Of a stretch of DNA of 64,000 nt, positions 33,022-42,033 are shown one piece after another. A program made the translations under genes and the position numbers. The notes under the pieces are model-generated. The model was not told the DNA's origin. It saw only the letters and a list, made by a program, of their open reading frames with translations, and ran no database searches. Numbering within the stretch: the stretch's first letter is position 1; the number at the start of each line of letters is the position of its first letter. Source of the stretch: JAICMB01 sp963838885 (GTDB lineage: Bacteria > Acidobacteriota > Terriglobia > Bryobacterales > Bryobacteraceae); the NCBI GenBank assembly GCA_963838885.1, contig CAWITB010000015.1:62001-126000 (forward strand), given 5' to 3'.

Positions 33022-33614
33022 TCGGAATTGTCGATTACGGGGCGGGGAACTTGCGCTCGGTCCAGAATACGCTGGACGAGATCGGGGCGGAATACAGCTT
33101 GCTTCACACGGCGGGCGAGTTGCAAGATGCGGCCAAGATCGTGCTGCCGGGAGTTGGACATTTTGGCCAAATGATGCGGACGCTCGATCAAATGCGCCTG
33201 CGCGAACCGCTTATCGAGCGCATCCGCGGTGGAGTTCCATTTCTGGGGATCTGCCTGGGCTTGCAAGCGCTATTCAGTGGGAGCGAGGAGGCGCCGGAAA
33301 GCGCGGGATTTGGAATATTCGCCGGCATGGTCCGGCGTTTCCCGAGCGAAGCGCGCGTGCCGCACATGGGCTGGAATGAAATCGAGCCGTTGCGCAGTTC
33401 AAGACTGTTGGAGGGCCTCGGCGCCGCTCCGTACGTCTACTTCGCCCACAGTTTTTACGCTCCCGTCACTGACGTTACGGCGGCAACCTGCGAGTATGAG
33501 GTCCCGTACGCGGCCGTTATTGATCTCGGGAACATCTTCGGCGTGCAGTTTCATCCCGAGAAGTCGGGTCCCTTGGGTATTCGGATCATGAGGAATTTCG
33601 TCGAGCTGTGTTAG
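33018..33614 (+). CDS. hisH: Imidazole glycerol phosphate synthase, glutaminase subunit
   Basis: 198 residues from a GTG in a GTGA overlap. A class I glutamine amidotransferase: IGIVDYGAGNLRSVQNTLDE, LPGVGHFGQMM, the nucleophile Cys in FLGICLGLQALFSGSEE, and the His-Glu pair in GVQFHPEKSGPLG. It releases ammonia from glutamine and channels it to HisF, encoded next. Confidence 0.96.
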   Translation: MIGIVDYGAGNLRSVQNTLDEIGAEYSLLHTAGELQDAAKIVLPGVGHFGQMMRTLDQMRLREPLIERIRGGVPFLGICLGLQALFSGSEEAPESAGFGIFAGMVRRFPSEARVPHMGWNEIEPLRSSRLLEGLGAAPYVYFAHSFYAPVTDVTAATCEYEVPYAAVIDLGNIFGVQFHPEKSGPLGIRIMRNFVELC

Positions 33615-34372
33615 CGAAGCGCATCATTCCGTGCCTGGATGTGACGGGCGGGCGCGTGGTGAAGGGCGTGAATTTCGTGAATTTGCGCGATGCCGGAGAT
33701 CCCGTCGAGCTAGCGGAGAGATACAACGCCCAGGGCGCGGACGAGCTGGTCTTCCTCGACATTACAGCGTCGAGCGATGCGCGGGAGATCCTGGCGGACG
33801 TGGTGGCGCGAACGGCGCGGCGCGTGTTTATACCGCTGACCGTTGGGGGAGGGATTCGCGCCGCCGGGGATGCGCGGCGCATTCTGCTGGCCGGTGCGGA
33901 TAAGGTCAGCGTCAACACGGCGGCGGTGCGGCGCCCGGCTCTGATCAGGGAGTTAAGCGAGGAATTTGGGGCCCAGGCGGTGGTGCTGGCGATCGATGCG
34001 CGGCGGTGCGTGCGCGGAGGATGGAATGTGTTTACGCGCGGCGGCCGCGACGACGAAGGGATCGACGCCGTCGAATGGGCGCAAAAGGGCGAGGCGCTGG
34101 GCGCCGGTGAGATTCTGTTGACATCGATGGACACGGACGGAATGCAACGCGGGTTCGACTGTGAATTGACGGCGGCGGTGTCGCGCGCGACGCGCGTGCC
34201 CGTGATCGCATCGGGCGGGGCAGGGAAGCCGGAGGATTTCGAGCGCGTCCTGACGGGGGGCTTGGCGGATGCGGCTTTGGCGGCGTCGATTTTTCATTAC
34301 GGCGCGTACACGGTTGCGGATCTGAAGGATTATCTGCGCGAGCGGCGCGTGCCCGTGAGGCCGTCGCAATGA
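33608..34372 (+). CDS. hisF: Imidazole glycerol phosphate synthase, cyclase subunit
   Basis: 254 residues starting with GTG (MLAKRIIPCLDVTGGRVVKG) overlapping hisH by seven bases. A beta/alpha barrel with the two phosphate-binding halves: LTVGGGIRAAGDARRILLAG and VPVIASGGAGKPEDFERVLT, plus the catalytic Asp residues in CLDV and TSMDTDGMQRGFD. Forms the synthase with HisH. Confidence 0.96.
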   Translation: MLAKRIIPCLDVTGGRVVKGVNFVNLRDAGDPVELAERYNAQGADELVFLDITASSDAREILADVVARTARRVFIPLTVGGGIRAAGDARRILLAGADKVSVNTAAVRRPALIRELSEEFGAQAVVLAIDARRCVRGGWNVFTRGGRDDEGIDAVEWAQKGEALGAGEILLTSMDTDGMQRGFDCELTAAVSRATRVPVIASGGAGKPEDFERVLTGGLADAALAASIFHYGAYTVADLKDYLRERRVPVRPSQ

Positions 34373-35058
34373 TCATCCCGTGCATCGACCTGATGGGCGG
34401 CAAGGTGGTGCAGCTTGTGCAGGGGCGCGAGAAGGCGCTCGAAGGCGACGCGCCGCTGACGATGCTGGAGAAGTTTGCCGCATTCTCGCAGATTCAGGTG
34501 ATCGACCTCGACGCCGCGAAGGGCGCAGGATCGAACGACAACATTGTTCGGGTGTTAGCCGCGCGCGCGCTGATCCGCGTAGGAGGCGGAGTGCGTTCGG
34601 CCGAGCGAGCGAAGACGCTGCTCGATCAAGGAGCTTATCGCGTGATCGTGGGCACGGCGGCATTCGATCGGCCGCTGCTCGAAGAAATCACCCGCAAGAT
34701 AGGACCGGACCGGCTCGTGATCGCGCTCGACTCGCGCGCCGGGAGGGTGGTTATCAAGGGCTGGGTCGAGGAGACTGGCGTCAGCGCCGAAGATGCCCTG
34801 AAGGACTTGGAGCCGTACTGCGGCGGCTTCCTATGCACCTACGTGGACAAAGAAGGGATGATGCAGGGAACCGATCTCGATTGGTTCCAGCGGCTGCGCG
34901 CAAAGACATCGCACGAAATTACGGCGGCCGGCGGGATCACGACTCTCGACGAGATCCGGGATCTGCAGCGCATGAGGATACACGCCGCTCTTGGCATGTC
35001 CGTCTATACTGGCCGATTACAACTGGACGAACTGGCCCGGATGAGCTCCCGCGCTTAA
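34369..35058 (+). CDS. hisA: Phosphoribosylformimino-AICAR-phosphate isomerase
   Basis: 229 residues, ATGA overlap with hisF. It carries IIPCIDLMGGKVVQLVQGRE, VIDLDAAKGAGSNDN, LIRVGGGVRSAERAKTLLDQ, LVIALDSRAG and ITAAGGITTLDEIRDLQ; catalytic Asp residues lie in CIDL and in the second half. The C-terminal HAALGMSVYTGRLQLDEL replaces the usual G(A/K)A(L/I)Y(E/T)G. Last gene of the operon, meeting a minus-strand gene with a four-base overlap of ends. Confidence 0.95.
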   Translation: MIIPCIDLMGGKVVQLVQGREKALEGDAPLTMLEKFAAFSQIQVIDLDAAKGAGSNDNIVRVLAARALIRVGGGVRSAERAKTLLDQGAYRVIVGTAAFDRPLLEEITRKIGPDRLVIALDSRAGRVVIKGWVEETGVSAEDALKDLEPYCGGFLCTYVDKEGMMQGTDLDWFQRLRAKTSHEITAAGGITTLDEIRDLQRMRIHAALGMSVYTGRLQLDELARMSSRA

Positions 35059-35564
35059 ATGAACATCTCTTCGTCGCTGGTAGCCTGCGCCACGCTCGGG
35101 CGGTTGCCGCGCGCCAAGTAAGCAAACGCCGTCTTGATGCCCACCGCGATGCCGTTGATCTCGCGCAACGGACGCATAATTCCGTTGTGCAACACCGAGA
35201 CGGTCTCGTGCGCACGGCTCATCGTATCGTCGACCACCATCTCGACCCGTTCCAATTGCGCCTTCGCTCGTCCGGTCGCATCCGTCACTACGTCCTCGAT
35301 CTTCGCCATCTGGACTTTGGTGGAATCCAGAATCTCGTTGGCCTTGACTGTAATATCGACGATCTGTTTTCTGCTCTGGTCGACGGTCGCGCGCCCCGCC
35401 TCTACCAGCGCTTCAACCTTGGGCATCAGGGGAACCACTTTCTGCTCCATCGTGCGCGCCGCCTTGTATGTCCCATACAGGAAGCCCGCCTGAATACAGA
35501 GCGCAATAGCGGAAACGATCACGAATGCCGCGATGATCCACAGTAATGCCGTCGGTTCCCCCAT
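35055..35564 (-). CDS. Membrane-anchored helical protein (DUF948-like)
   Basis: 169 residues: one N-terminal transmembrane helix (LLWIIAAFVIVSAIALCIQA) and a long amphipathic helical region (VVPLMPKVEALVEAGRATVD, SRKQIVDITVKANEILDSTK, AKAQLERVEMVVDDTMSRAH), the pattern of DUF948-type and apolipoprotein-like proteins. It sits next to a YtxH protein in the same direction, a frequent pairing in envelope or stress contexts. Molecular role unknown. Confidence 0.7.
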   Translation of the reverse strand: MGEPTALLWIIAAFVIVSAIALCIQAGFLYGTYKAARTMEQKVVPLMPKVEALVEAGRATVDQSRKQIVDITVKANEILDSTKVQMAKIEDVVTDATGRAKAQLERVEMVVDDTMSRAHETVSVLHNGIMRPLREINGIAVGIKTAFAYLARGNRPSVAQATSDEEMFI

Positions 35565-35576
35565 GGCGATGTCCGG

Positions 35577-35882
35577 TCAAACTCCCTCTGGCGTTCCGCC
35601 GCTCTGGCTTATGGCATCCCGGTAGGCCTGCTTGCCGGCCTCGACAGCGGACGAAAACTGGTCGCGCTGCCGCGCCACCGCGCTCTTGCCTTTTTCGATG
35701 ACGTCGCCCGCCGAATCGCGCAATTGCTCTCCCGTGCGCCGCAGGTAGTCCGTGCCCTCGCCCGCCTTGGACGCCAGCAAATCGCGAGTGTCGGCGCCGC
35801 TCTTGGGGGCGAACAACAGCCCCACGGCGACTCCGAGCCCCAGTCCGATAAAGAAATACCCGATGTTATTGCCGTCTTCCAT
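35577..35882 (-). CDS. YtxH domain protein
   Basis: 101 residues with one glycine-rich membrane helix (IGYFFIGLGLGVAVGLLFAP) immediately followed by the KSGADTR signature of YtxH proteins and a charged helical tail (LRDSAGDVIEKGKSAVARQR). Family members are small inner-membrane stress-associated proteins. Twelve bases separate it from the downstream DUF948-like gene, so they are likely co-transcribed. Confidence 0.85.
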   Translation of the reverse strand: MEDGNNIGYFFIGLGLGVAVGLLFAPKSGADTRDLLASKAGEGTDYLRRTGEQLRDSAGDVIEKGKSAVARQRDQFSSAVEAGKQAYRDAISQSGGTPEGV

Positions 35883-36012
35883 GTTGTCTCTCCCTGTCTA
35901 TCTCTGTCCGCAATCCGAGCTACATCTCCTAAGATAGCAGCGCTCCGCCGACTTGTAGATGCCTGAAGTTGCGGAATGTTTCGGCCCGCGCCGCGTCTGT
36001 TAGAGTTCTAGT

Positions 36013-36567
36013 TTGCCCCTTCGCCAGCCCAAACGCCTCGATGCCGGGGCACTGCTGAACTACGCTTTGCGAGCGCTGAGCGCGCGCGCCCATTCCTCGG
36101 GCGAGATGCGCCGGAAACTCGATGGGCGCGCCGAGCGTCGCGAGGACGTCGACGCGGTACTTCAAAAACTGAGGGAATCCGGCTATCTCGACGACCGCCG
36201 TTATGCCGAGAGCTATGCGGCCGGCCGTCTTGAGAACGAGGGTCATGGCCGCGCACGCGTGCTACGGGATTTGCGCCAGCGCCGCATCGCGCCCAAACTT
36301 GCCGAACAGGCCGTCGCCAAAACGTTCGATCCAACCGACGAGCCGGAGCTCATCGAGGCATATCTGCGGCGCAAATTTCGCGGCAAGGATCTTCCCTCCT
36401 GGCTTCGCGAGGAAAAGAATCTCGCCGCCGCCTTTCGCCGCCTCCGCTATGCCGGCTTTTCGAGCGGTAATTCCATCCGCGTCCTGAAGCGCTATTCCAG
36501 CCAAGCGGAACAGTTGGAGGATGTGGAAGAGGCCGGCGAGGCGCGCCCCGGCGATCCCAGCGACTAG
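36013..36567 (+). CDS. recX: Regulatory protein RecX
   Basis: 184 residues with the three RecX helical repeats: NYALRALSARAHSSGEMRRK, AVLQKLRESGYLDDRRYAES, and the later RARVLRDLRQRRIAPKLAEQ plus AFRRLRYAGFSSGNSIRVLK. RecX binds RecA filaments and restrains recombination and SOS. A TTG start at 36013 fits the family N-terminus. recA is not adjacent here. Confidence 0.85.
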   Translation: MPLRQPKRLDAGALLNYALRALSARAHSSGEMRRKLDGRAERREDVDAVLQKLRESGYLDDRRYAESYAAGRLENEGHGRARVLRDLRQRRIAPKLAEQAVAKTFDPTDEPELIEAYLRRKFRGKDLPSWLREEKNLAAAFRRLRYAGFSSGNSIRVLKRYSSQAEQLEDVEEAGEARPGDPSD

Positions 36568-36592
36568 ACGGGCCTACAGCCCGCTTTGGGCA

Positions 36593-37792
36593 CTACGACC
36601 CGCTCACCTGGCGCACGGCCGCCGGATCGTTCCACACCTCCGGCTTAATGCGCATTCCGAAGCCACTCTCTTCGGGAGCGCTGATAAAGCCGTCCACGGG
36701 CGCGATCGGATTTTCCAGCATGGCGGGCCAGTCATGCTCGTAGAATCGTTGGCAGCTCTCCTGAATCCATACGTTCGGCGACGCCGTCGTGAGGTGCGTG
36801 GAGGCATAGAACAGCAGCGGACCACCGGCAGTATGCGGCGCGATGGGCAACTCATAGGCGTCCGCCATCGCGGCGATCTTGCGCGCCTCCGTGAGGCCGC
36901 CGCACCAGGTCACGTCGAACATTACGTACTTCACCGTTCGCGAGTCCAACAACTGCTCGAACTGCAGCTTGCCGGCCATGCGCTCGCCCGCGATCAGCGG
37001 TATCGTCGTTGCCTTCGCCAGCTCGTGGTACTGCCGGAAGTTGCCCGGCATCAGCATGTCTTCGAGCCACATCGGCCGGTACGGCTCGAGCGCATGCGCG
37101 ATGCGAATGGCCGAGGCCAAGTTCCACTGCGAGTGCAGCTCGATCGCGATTTCGATATCGTTGCCAAAACCGTCTCGCAGCTTTTTTACCGGCTGCAAGG
37201 CTTCGTCGATGTCTCGCGGCGTGATGTATTGATTTTTGTTGCGCTGCGCCGCTCCGTCGAACGGCCAGATCTTGATCGCATTGATGCCGCGCGTGTCGAG
37301 CAGCTCCCGCATGATCTTTTCCGGCTCGCGGTTGAAATCGTATTTATACGGAAAGCAGGTGTTGTACAGGCGCACTCGCGGATTCGATTTTCCTCCTATT
37401 AGCCGGTACACTGGCGCGTTCAGCGATTTGCCCAGCAGGTCCCACAGCGCCAGATCAATCGCGCTCAAGGCCCGTATCTCCGCTCCGCCGGCAACCTGAA
37501 AATCGAAGGCGCGGTAGAGGTCCGCCCAGATCCGTTCGATGTCTCGCGGATCGCGTCCAATCAGAGACTGCGCCACTCCGTGAATCGCGGCGGCCTCCGC
37601 CGGGTTGCGGGGATAGGTCTCGCCAATGCCCGACAGTCCCGAGTCCGCTTCGATCTTGACCCAGACCCAATGCGGCCAGAACGGCGCCGCATCGCGGGAT
37701 TTCCAATACACCGTCTCGATCCGCCGGATTTTCGACGTTGCGGCGGACTGCGCGGCGCTCAGATAGGCCGCCGCCGTCGATGAAGCGAGCAT
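36593..37792 (-). CDS. Mandelate racemase/muconate lactonizing enzyme-family protein
   Basis: About 399 residues from the ATG at 37792 with an export-signal-like N-terminus (MLASSTAAAYLSAAQSA). Enolase-superfamily features: RIETVYWKSRD and GIGETYPRNPAEAAAIHG in the cap; GINAIKIWPFDGAAQ (catalytic Lys), DIEIAIELHSQWNLASAIRI, MWLEDMLMPGN and LIAGERMAGKLQF (metal ligands), and LPIAPHTAGGPL (His). A paralogue of the 14167 enzyme with a different active-site lysine context, so probably a different sugar-acid substrate. A GTG at 37825 in frame lies very close to a TATAAT box and is less likely. Confidence 0.85.
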   Translation of the reverse strand: MLASSTAAAYLSAAQSAATSKIRRIETVYWKSRDAAPFWPHWVWVKIEADSGLSGIGETYPRNPAEAAAIHGVAQSLIGRDPRDIERIWADLYRAFDFQVAGGAEIRALSAIDLALWDLLGKSLNAPVYRLIGGKSNPRVRLYNTCFPYKYDFNREPEKIMRELLDTRGINAIKIWPFDGAAQRNKNQYITPRDIDEALQPVKKLRDGFGNDIEIAIELHSQWNLASAIRIAHALEPYRPMWLEDMLMPGNFRQYHELAKATTIPLIAGERMAGKLQFEQLLDSRTVKYVMFDVTWCGGLTEARKIAAMADAYELPIAPHTAGGPLLFYASTHLTTASPNVWIQESCQRFYEHDWPAMLENPIAPVDGFISAPEESGFGMRIKPEVWNDPAAVRQVSGS

Positions 37793-37831
37793 TCGCGAAA
37801 GGAATAATCTTCGGATTAGGCGCACTCGAAG

Positions 37832-37837
37832 ATTATA
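37832..37837 (-). promoter_or_regulatory. Possible -10 box (TATAAT) of the enolase-superfamily gene
   Basis: On the minus strand TATAAT lies 40 bases before the ATG at 37792. No good -35 box is seen at the usual distance, so this is only a suggestion. Confidence 0.3.
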
Positions 37838-37995
37838 TAAACTGAGTCACGCCCTTCGCGTCCCGACGGAAAAGTAGGCATCGAAGAGCCGCCGCAAGGT
37901 CGCCTTAAATGCGCGCGCGCGGTCCAGATATTTGAAGCGTCGTTTCGGAATGGCATCGGCTGAACGGTCATTAATCGCTACAATAATTCCGGGAA

Positions 37996-38418
37996 ATGGC
38001 CGATTCGCAAAAGAAGTACTACGTGCTTCTTGTCGAAGACAATCCCGCCGACGAGCGCCTTATCCGCGAGGCTTTCAACGCTGCCTGCAACGACGTCGCG
38101 ATCACGTCGGCGAGCAACGGCGCAGAGGCGCTCGCGTTGCTGCGGCGTGAGCGGCCGAACTTCATACTGCTGGATCTCAATCTGCCCGCGGTGGATGGCC
38201 GCGAAGTGCTTCGGCAATTGAAGAGCGACAAGCGTCTGCGGCACATCCCGATTATTGTATTGACCAGCTCCCTGATGCCGCGCGACATCCTCGGCGCCTA
38301 TCGCAGCGGCGCGAACTGTTATCTGCAAAAGCCTCTGGATTTGCCGGTGCTGTTTGAGAAAATCCGCGAACTGTATAATTTCTGGACCCGAACGGCGGTG
38401 CTGCCGCCGCTCGAGTAG
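37996..38418 (+). CDS. Single-domain response regulator (Rcp1-like)
   Basis: 140 residues, receiver only: YYVLLVEDNPADERLIREAF (acidic pair), PNFILLDLNLPAVDGREVL (phospho-Asp), IIVLTSSLMPRDI (Thr) and NCYLQKPLDLPVLFEKI (Lys). The tail YNFWTRTAVLPPLE matches that of the regulator at 25458. No kinase is adjacent, so its partner is encoded elsewhere. Confidence 0.9.
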   Translation: MADSQKKYYVLLVEDNPADERLIREAFNAACNDVAITSASNGAEALALLRRERPNFILLDLNLPAVDGREVLRQLKSDKRLRHIPIIVLTSSLMPRDILGAYRSGANCYLQKPLDLPVLFEKIRELYNFWTRTAVLPPLE

Positions 38419-38474
38419 CTGCCCAGGGTGGCTTACGCGCCGGCTCCCATCCCGCGCCGCCGTTCGTTCGCGTC

Positions 38475-39791
38475 CTAGCGGGCATTTTCGACCGGCTCCT
38501 CCACGTCTCTCTCCTGAAGCAATTTGTCGCCGCCCGTAATGAGCCGCGCGCCACGGTTGAAGGTAAGGTATAGAAACCCCCACTGCACGAAAACCATGAG
38601 CCGGTTTGAGAACTCGACCAGGTACATGAGGTGCACGAAAAGCCAGATCAGCCACGCCAGAAAACCCGACAAATGCAGTTTTCTAATTTGCGCCACCGCG
38701 GCCGCCCTGCCGATCACGGCCAGCTCGCCTTTATCGAAATAATGAAACGGCTTTGCTTGCGTTTCGCCGCGCAGTCGTTGCTCGACGTTGCGGGCCACAT
38801 ACCGCCCCTGCTGCATGGCGACCTGCGCAACGCCCGGCAGCGGTTTACCGTTCTCCTCAAATCGCGCCAGGTCGCCGATGATGAAAATTTCGGGATGTCC
38901 GGGTACCGTGCAGTCCGGATTTACCGCGACCCGGCCGCCGTCGTCGAGTTTCGCGCCGGTCGCCTTCGCGATAGCTTGGCCGAAAGGCGAAGCGTGCACG
39001 CCGGCCGCCCAAATGACGGTACGCGTCGCGATGCGCTCCGTTCCTGTGGCGCTGTGCAACATCACCCCCGTGGAGTCGATTCCAATCACCTTGACGTTGT
39101 TGCGCACGCGCACGCCGAGTTTGATAAGCGAATTCTCCGCCTTGGCCGAAAGGGCTGGTGTATAGGGAGGCAATATGCGGGGCGAGCCATCCAGAAGCAG
39201 AATGCGCGCCTCCTGTGGACGAATGGAACGGAAATCGTTCTTAAGCGTGTCGTTCGCGATCTCGCCGAGCGCGCCGGCCAACTCCACCCCGGTCGGTCCA
39301 GCCCCCACCACTACGAATGTCAGCCACTCGCGCCGGCGCTCGGCATCGCCCTCCCGTTCCGCCGCCTCGAAGGCATATAAAATCTTGTGACGAATTGCAG
39401 TGGCTTCCTCCACCGTCTTAAGGCCGGGCGCATCGCGCTCCCATTCGGGATTGCGGAAGTAGTTATTCCGAGCCCCGGTCGCGACAATCAGCGTGTCGTA
39501 TTCGATCGGCCCGATGTCGCAGATCAAACGTCTTCCGGCGGCATCAAGGTCAATCGCTTCGCCCAGAAGGACGCGTGTATTTTTCTGCCGGTTGAGTATC
39601 GAGCGCAGCGGCGACGCGATCTCGCCGGGTGAAAGAGCGCCGGTTGCAACCTGATAGAGCAGCGGTTGGAACAGGTGAAAGTTACGCCGGTCGAGAATCG
39701 TGAGGTCGATGGGCGCGCGCTTCAGAGACTTGGCGGCGTAGAGCCCGCCGAATCCTCCTCCCAATATGACGATACGATGCGCGGCGGCCAC
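38475..39791 (-). CDS. Type II NADH dehydrogenase (NAD(P)/FAD-dependent oxidoreductase)
   Basis: 438 residues with two Rossmann motifs: HRIVILGGGFGGLYAAKSLK for FAD and TFVVVGAGPTGVELAGALGE for NADH. Other family signatures: FQPLLYQVATGALSPGEIAS, TLIVATGARNNYF, VIWAAGVHASPFG and IFIIGDLARFEENGKPLPGV with AQVAMQQGRYVARN. The C-terminal hydrophobic stretch (GFLAWLIWLFVHLMYLVEFS) is a membrane anchor. It passes electrons from NADH to quinone without proton pumping. Confidence 0.92.
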   Translation of the reverse strand: MAAAHRIVILGGGFGGLYAAKSLKRAPIDLTILDRRNFHLFQPLLYQVATGALSPGEIASPLRSILNRQKNTRVLLGEAIDLDAAGRRLICDIGPIEYDTLIVATGARNNYFRNPEWERDAPGLKTVEEATAIRHKILYAFEAAEREGDAERRREWLTFVVVGAGPTGVELAGALGEIANDTLKNDFRSIRPQEARILLLDGSPRILPPYTPALSAKAENSLIKLGVRVRNNVKVIGIDSTGVMLHSATGTERIATRTVIWAAGVHASPFGQAIAKATGAKLDDGGRVAVNPDCTVPGHPEIFIIGDLARFEENGKPLPGVAQVAMQQGRYVARNVEQRLRGETQAKPFHYFDKGELAVIGRAAAVAQIRKLHLSGFLAWLIWLFVHLMYLVEFSNRLMVFVQWGFLYLTFNRGARLITGGDKLLQERDVEEPVENAR

Positions 39792-39864
39792 ACCTTGATT
39801 GTCTCTCGGCGTTGCCGCTCGACGAAGGGCTTTGTGTGTCGCGGCCTGAAAGCACGCCTGCGAC

Positions 39865-40836
39865 TCACCCCAGCAACTGGGCCGCGCGCGGCGCGAAGTA
39901 GGTAAGGATGAAATCGGCGCCGGCGCGCCGTATCGACGTCAGCGATTCCAGAATCGCGCGATCCAGATCGAGCCAGCCGTTGCGGGCGGCGGCCACGATC
40001 ATGCTGAACTCGCCGCTGACCTGGTAGGCGCCGAGCGGGACCGGAAAGCGGTCGCGCGCGCGGCGCACGATGTCGAGATAAGGCATGGCCGGCTTCACCA
40101 GAATCATGTCGGCGCCTTCTTCGAGATCCAATTCTATTTCGCGCAGCGCTTCGCGGCCATTCGCGGGATCCATCTGGTAGCCGCGGCGATCGCCGAATTG
40201 GGGCGTTGATTCGGCCGCCTCGCGAAAGGGTCCATAAAAGACAGAGGCGTACTTGGCGGCATAGGAGAGAATCGGCGTATTCTCGAAGCCGGAAGCGTCG
40301 AGCGCCGTGCGAATCGCGCCCACGCGGCCGTCCATCATATCGCTGGGCGCGACGATATCGGCGCCGGCGCGGGCGTGCGAGACCGCGGTGGCGGCGAGCC
40401 ATTCAAGCGTGGCATCGTTGTGGACGTCGTTGTCGACGATCTTGCCGCAGTGCCCGTGGCCGGTGTACTCGCAATTGCAAACGTCGGTGATCAGCAGGAA
40501 ATTGGGCTGTTCGCGCTTGACCGCGCGTAGAGCTTGTTGGACGATGCCGTCGTCGGCATAGGCGCCGGATGCGGCTTCGTCCTTAGTCTCCGGAATGCCG
40601 AACAGAATGACGCCTCCAATCCCGAGCGCGTGCGCGGCCGCGCATTCCTTCACCAGCTCATCGATCGAAAGCTGATAATTGCCCGGCATGGAGCCGATCT
40701 CGCGGCGGACCCCTTCTCCCGGACAGGTGAATAGCGGCAGAATGAACTGCGAGGGCTCCAGGCGCGTCTCGCGCACGAGCGTCCGCAACGCTTCAGTCGC
40801 GCGCAAACGGCGCATGCGTTGAACCGGAAACGGCAT
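39865..40836 (-). CDS. hemB: Porphobilinogen synthase (delta-aminolevulinate dehydratase)
   Basis: 323 residues. It condenses two aminolevulinate molecules into porphobilinogen in haem synthesis. Zinc-type metal ligands are in LITDVCNCEYTGHGHCG. The Schiff-base lysines lie in ILSYAAKYASVFYGPFREA and DMILVKPAMPYLDIV, with SDMMDGRVGAIRTALD and GAYQVSGEFSMI. Minus strand, 73 bases upstream of the NADH dehydrogenase start, so the two may share a transcript. Confidence 0.95.
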   Translation of the reverse strand: MPFPVQRMRRLRATEALRTLVRETRLEPSQFILPLFTCPGEGVRREIGSMPGNYQLSIDELVKECAAAHALGIGGVILFGIPETKDEAASGAYADDGIVQQALRAVKREQPNFLLITDVCNCEYTGHGHCGKIVDNDVHNDATLEWLAATAVSHARAGADIVAPSDMMDGRVGAIRTALDASGFENTPILSYAAKYASVFYGPFREAAESTPQFGDRRGYQMDPANGREALREIELDLEEGADMILVKPAMPYLDIVRRARDRFPVPLGAYQVSGEFSMIVAAARNGWLDLDRAILESLTSIRRAGADFILTYFAPRAAQLLG

Positions 40837-40887
40837 GAGAATTCAGGATAACGCTTCGCCGTGTATACTATTGGGCGATTCAAGCGG

Positions 40888-42033
40888 ATGTCAAACACCA
40901 TCGGGATCGGCATGATCGGATACAAGTTCATGGGCAAGGCGCATAGCAATGCCTATCGCCAGATCCCACAGTTTTTCGACCTGCCGCTGCGGCCGCGTCT
41001 GAAGACGATCTGCGGACGGGACCGGCCCAAGGTGGAAAAAATGGCCGCGCGCTGGGGCTGGGAGAAGGCGGTGACGGATTGGCGCGCGGTGGTGGACGAC
41101 CCCGATATCGGCGTGGTCGATATCTGCTCCCCGAACAATACGCATCGCGAGATCGCGCTCGCGGCGCTCGATGCCGGCAAGATCGTAGCGTGCGAAAAGC
41201 CGCTGGCGATGAACGGCGCGGAAGCCGCGGAAATGGCCTCTGCGGCTCGCCGCGGTGGACGGACGAACACCGTCTGGTTCAACTACCGCCGCGTCCCGGC
41301 AATCGCCTTGGCGCGACAGTTAATAGAGGAGGGGCGCATCGGGCGCGTGTACCATTTCCGCGCCCTCTATCTTCAGGATTGGACGCTCGATAGCTCTGTT
41401 CCGCTGGTGTGGCGCATGGATAAGGACATCGCCGGATCGGGCGTTACGGGCGATCTGCACTCGCACGTCGTCGATCTCTCGAACTTTCTCGTGGGCGAGA
41501 TCGCGTCAGTTGCGGGCGCGAGCCGCATCTTCATCGGGGAGCGGGAGCGTCCGGAAGGCGGGCACGCCAAAGTTGAGATTGAAGACGCCAGTGTGTTCGT
41601 CTGCAAATACAAGGATGGCGCTCTGGGGCATTTCGAGGCGACGCGTTTTGCAAACGGACGCAAGAACGCCAACACGTTCGAGGTGAACGGCGAGAACGGC
41701 AGCTTATATTTCAACCTCGAGGACATGAGCCGTCTGTGGTACTTCGACTCGCGCGACCCGAAGCACGTGCAGGGTTGGCGGGAGATTTCGGTGTGGGAAG
41801 AATCGCATCCCTACATGAAGAACTGGTGGGTTCCGGGCTGCGCCATCGGCTACGAGCACACCTTCGCAAACCAGGCGGCGGACCTGATGAACGCGATCGA
41901 ACAGGGCCAGCCGATGCGGCCCGATTTCGACGACGGGCTACGCTGCCAAGTGGTGCTGGACGCGGTGCTTGAAGCTTGCAATTCCGATCGTTGGGTGGCG
42001 GTGAAGACGCCGGGCGCCGGAGCAAGCGCATGA
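40888..42033 (+). CDS. Gfo/Idh/MocA-family oxidoreductase
   Basis: 381 residues from the ATG at 40888. NAD-binding N-terminus (IGIGMIGYKFMGKAHSNAYR), VVDICSPNNTHREIALAALD, the EKP motif in IVACEKPLAMNGAEAAEMA and a C-terminal GFO_IDH_MocA fold with GDLHSHVVDLSNFLVGEI (catalytic Asp/His type). The substrate is probably a sugar or inositol derivative. The next gene, a sugar isomerase, overlaps by four bases, a common pair in sugar or polyol catabolism. Confidence 0.9.
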   Translation: MSNTIGIGMIGYKFMGKAHSNAYRQIPQFFDLPLRPRLKTICGRDRPKVEKMAARWGWEKAVTDWRAVVDDPDIGVVDICSPNNTHREIALAALDAGKIVACEKPLAMNGAEAAEMASAARRGGRTNTVWFNYRRVPAIALARQLIEEGRIGRVYHFRALYLQDWTLDSSVPLVWRMDKDIAGSGVTGDLHSHVVDLSNFLVGEIASVAGASRIFIGERERPEGGHAKVEIEDASVFVCKYKDGALGHFEATRFANGRKNANTFEVNGENGSLYFNLEDMSRLWYFDSRDPKHVQGWREISVWEESHPYMKNWWVPGCAIGYEHTFANQAADLMNAIEQGQPMRPDFDDGLRCQVVLDAVLEACNSDRWVAVKTPGAGASA

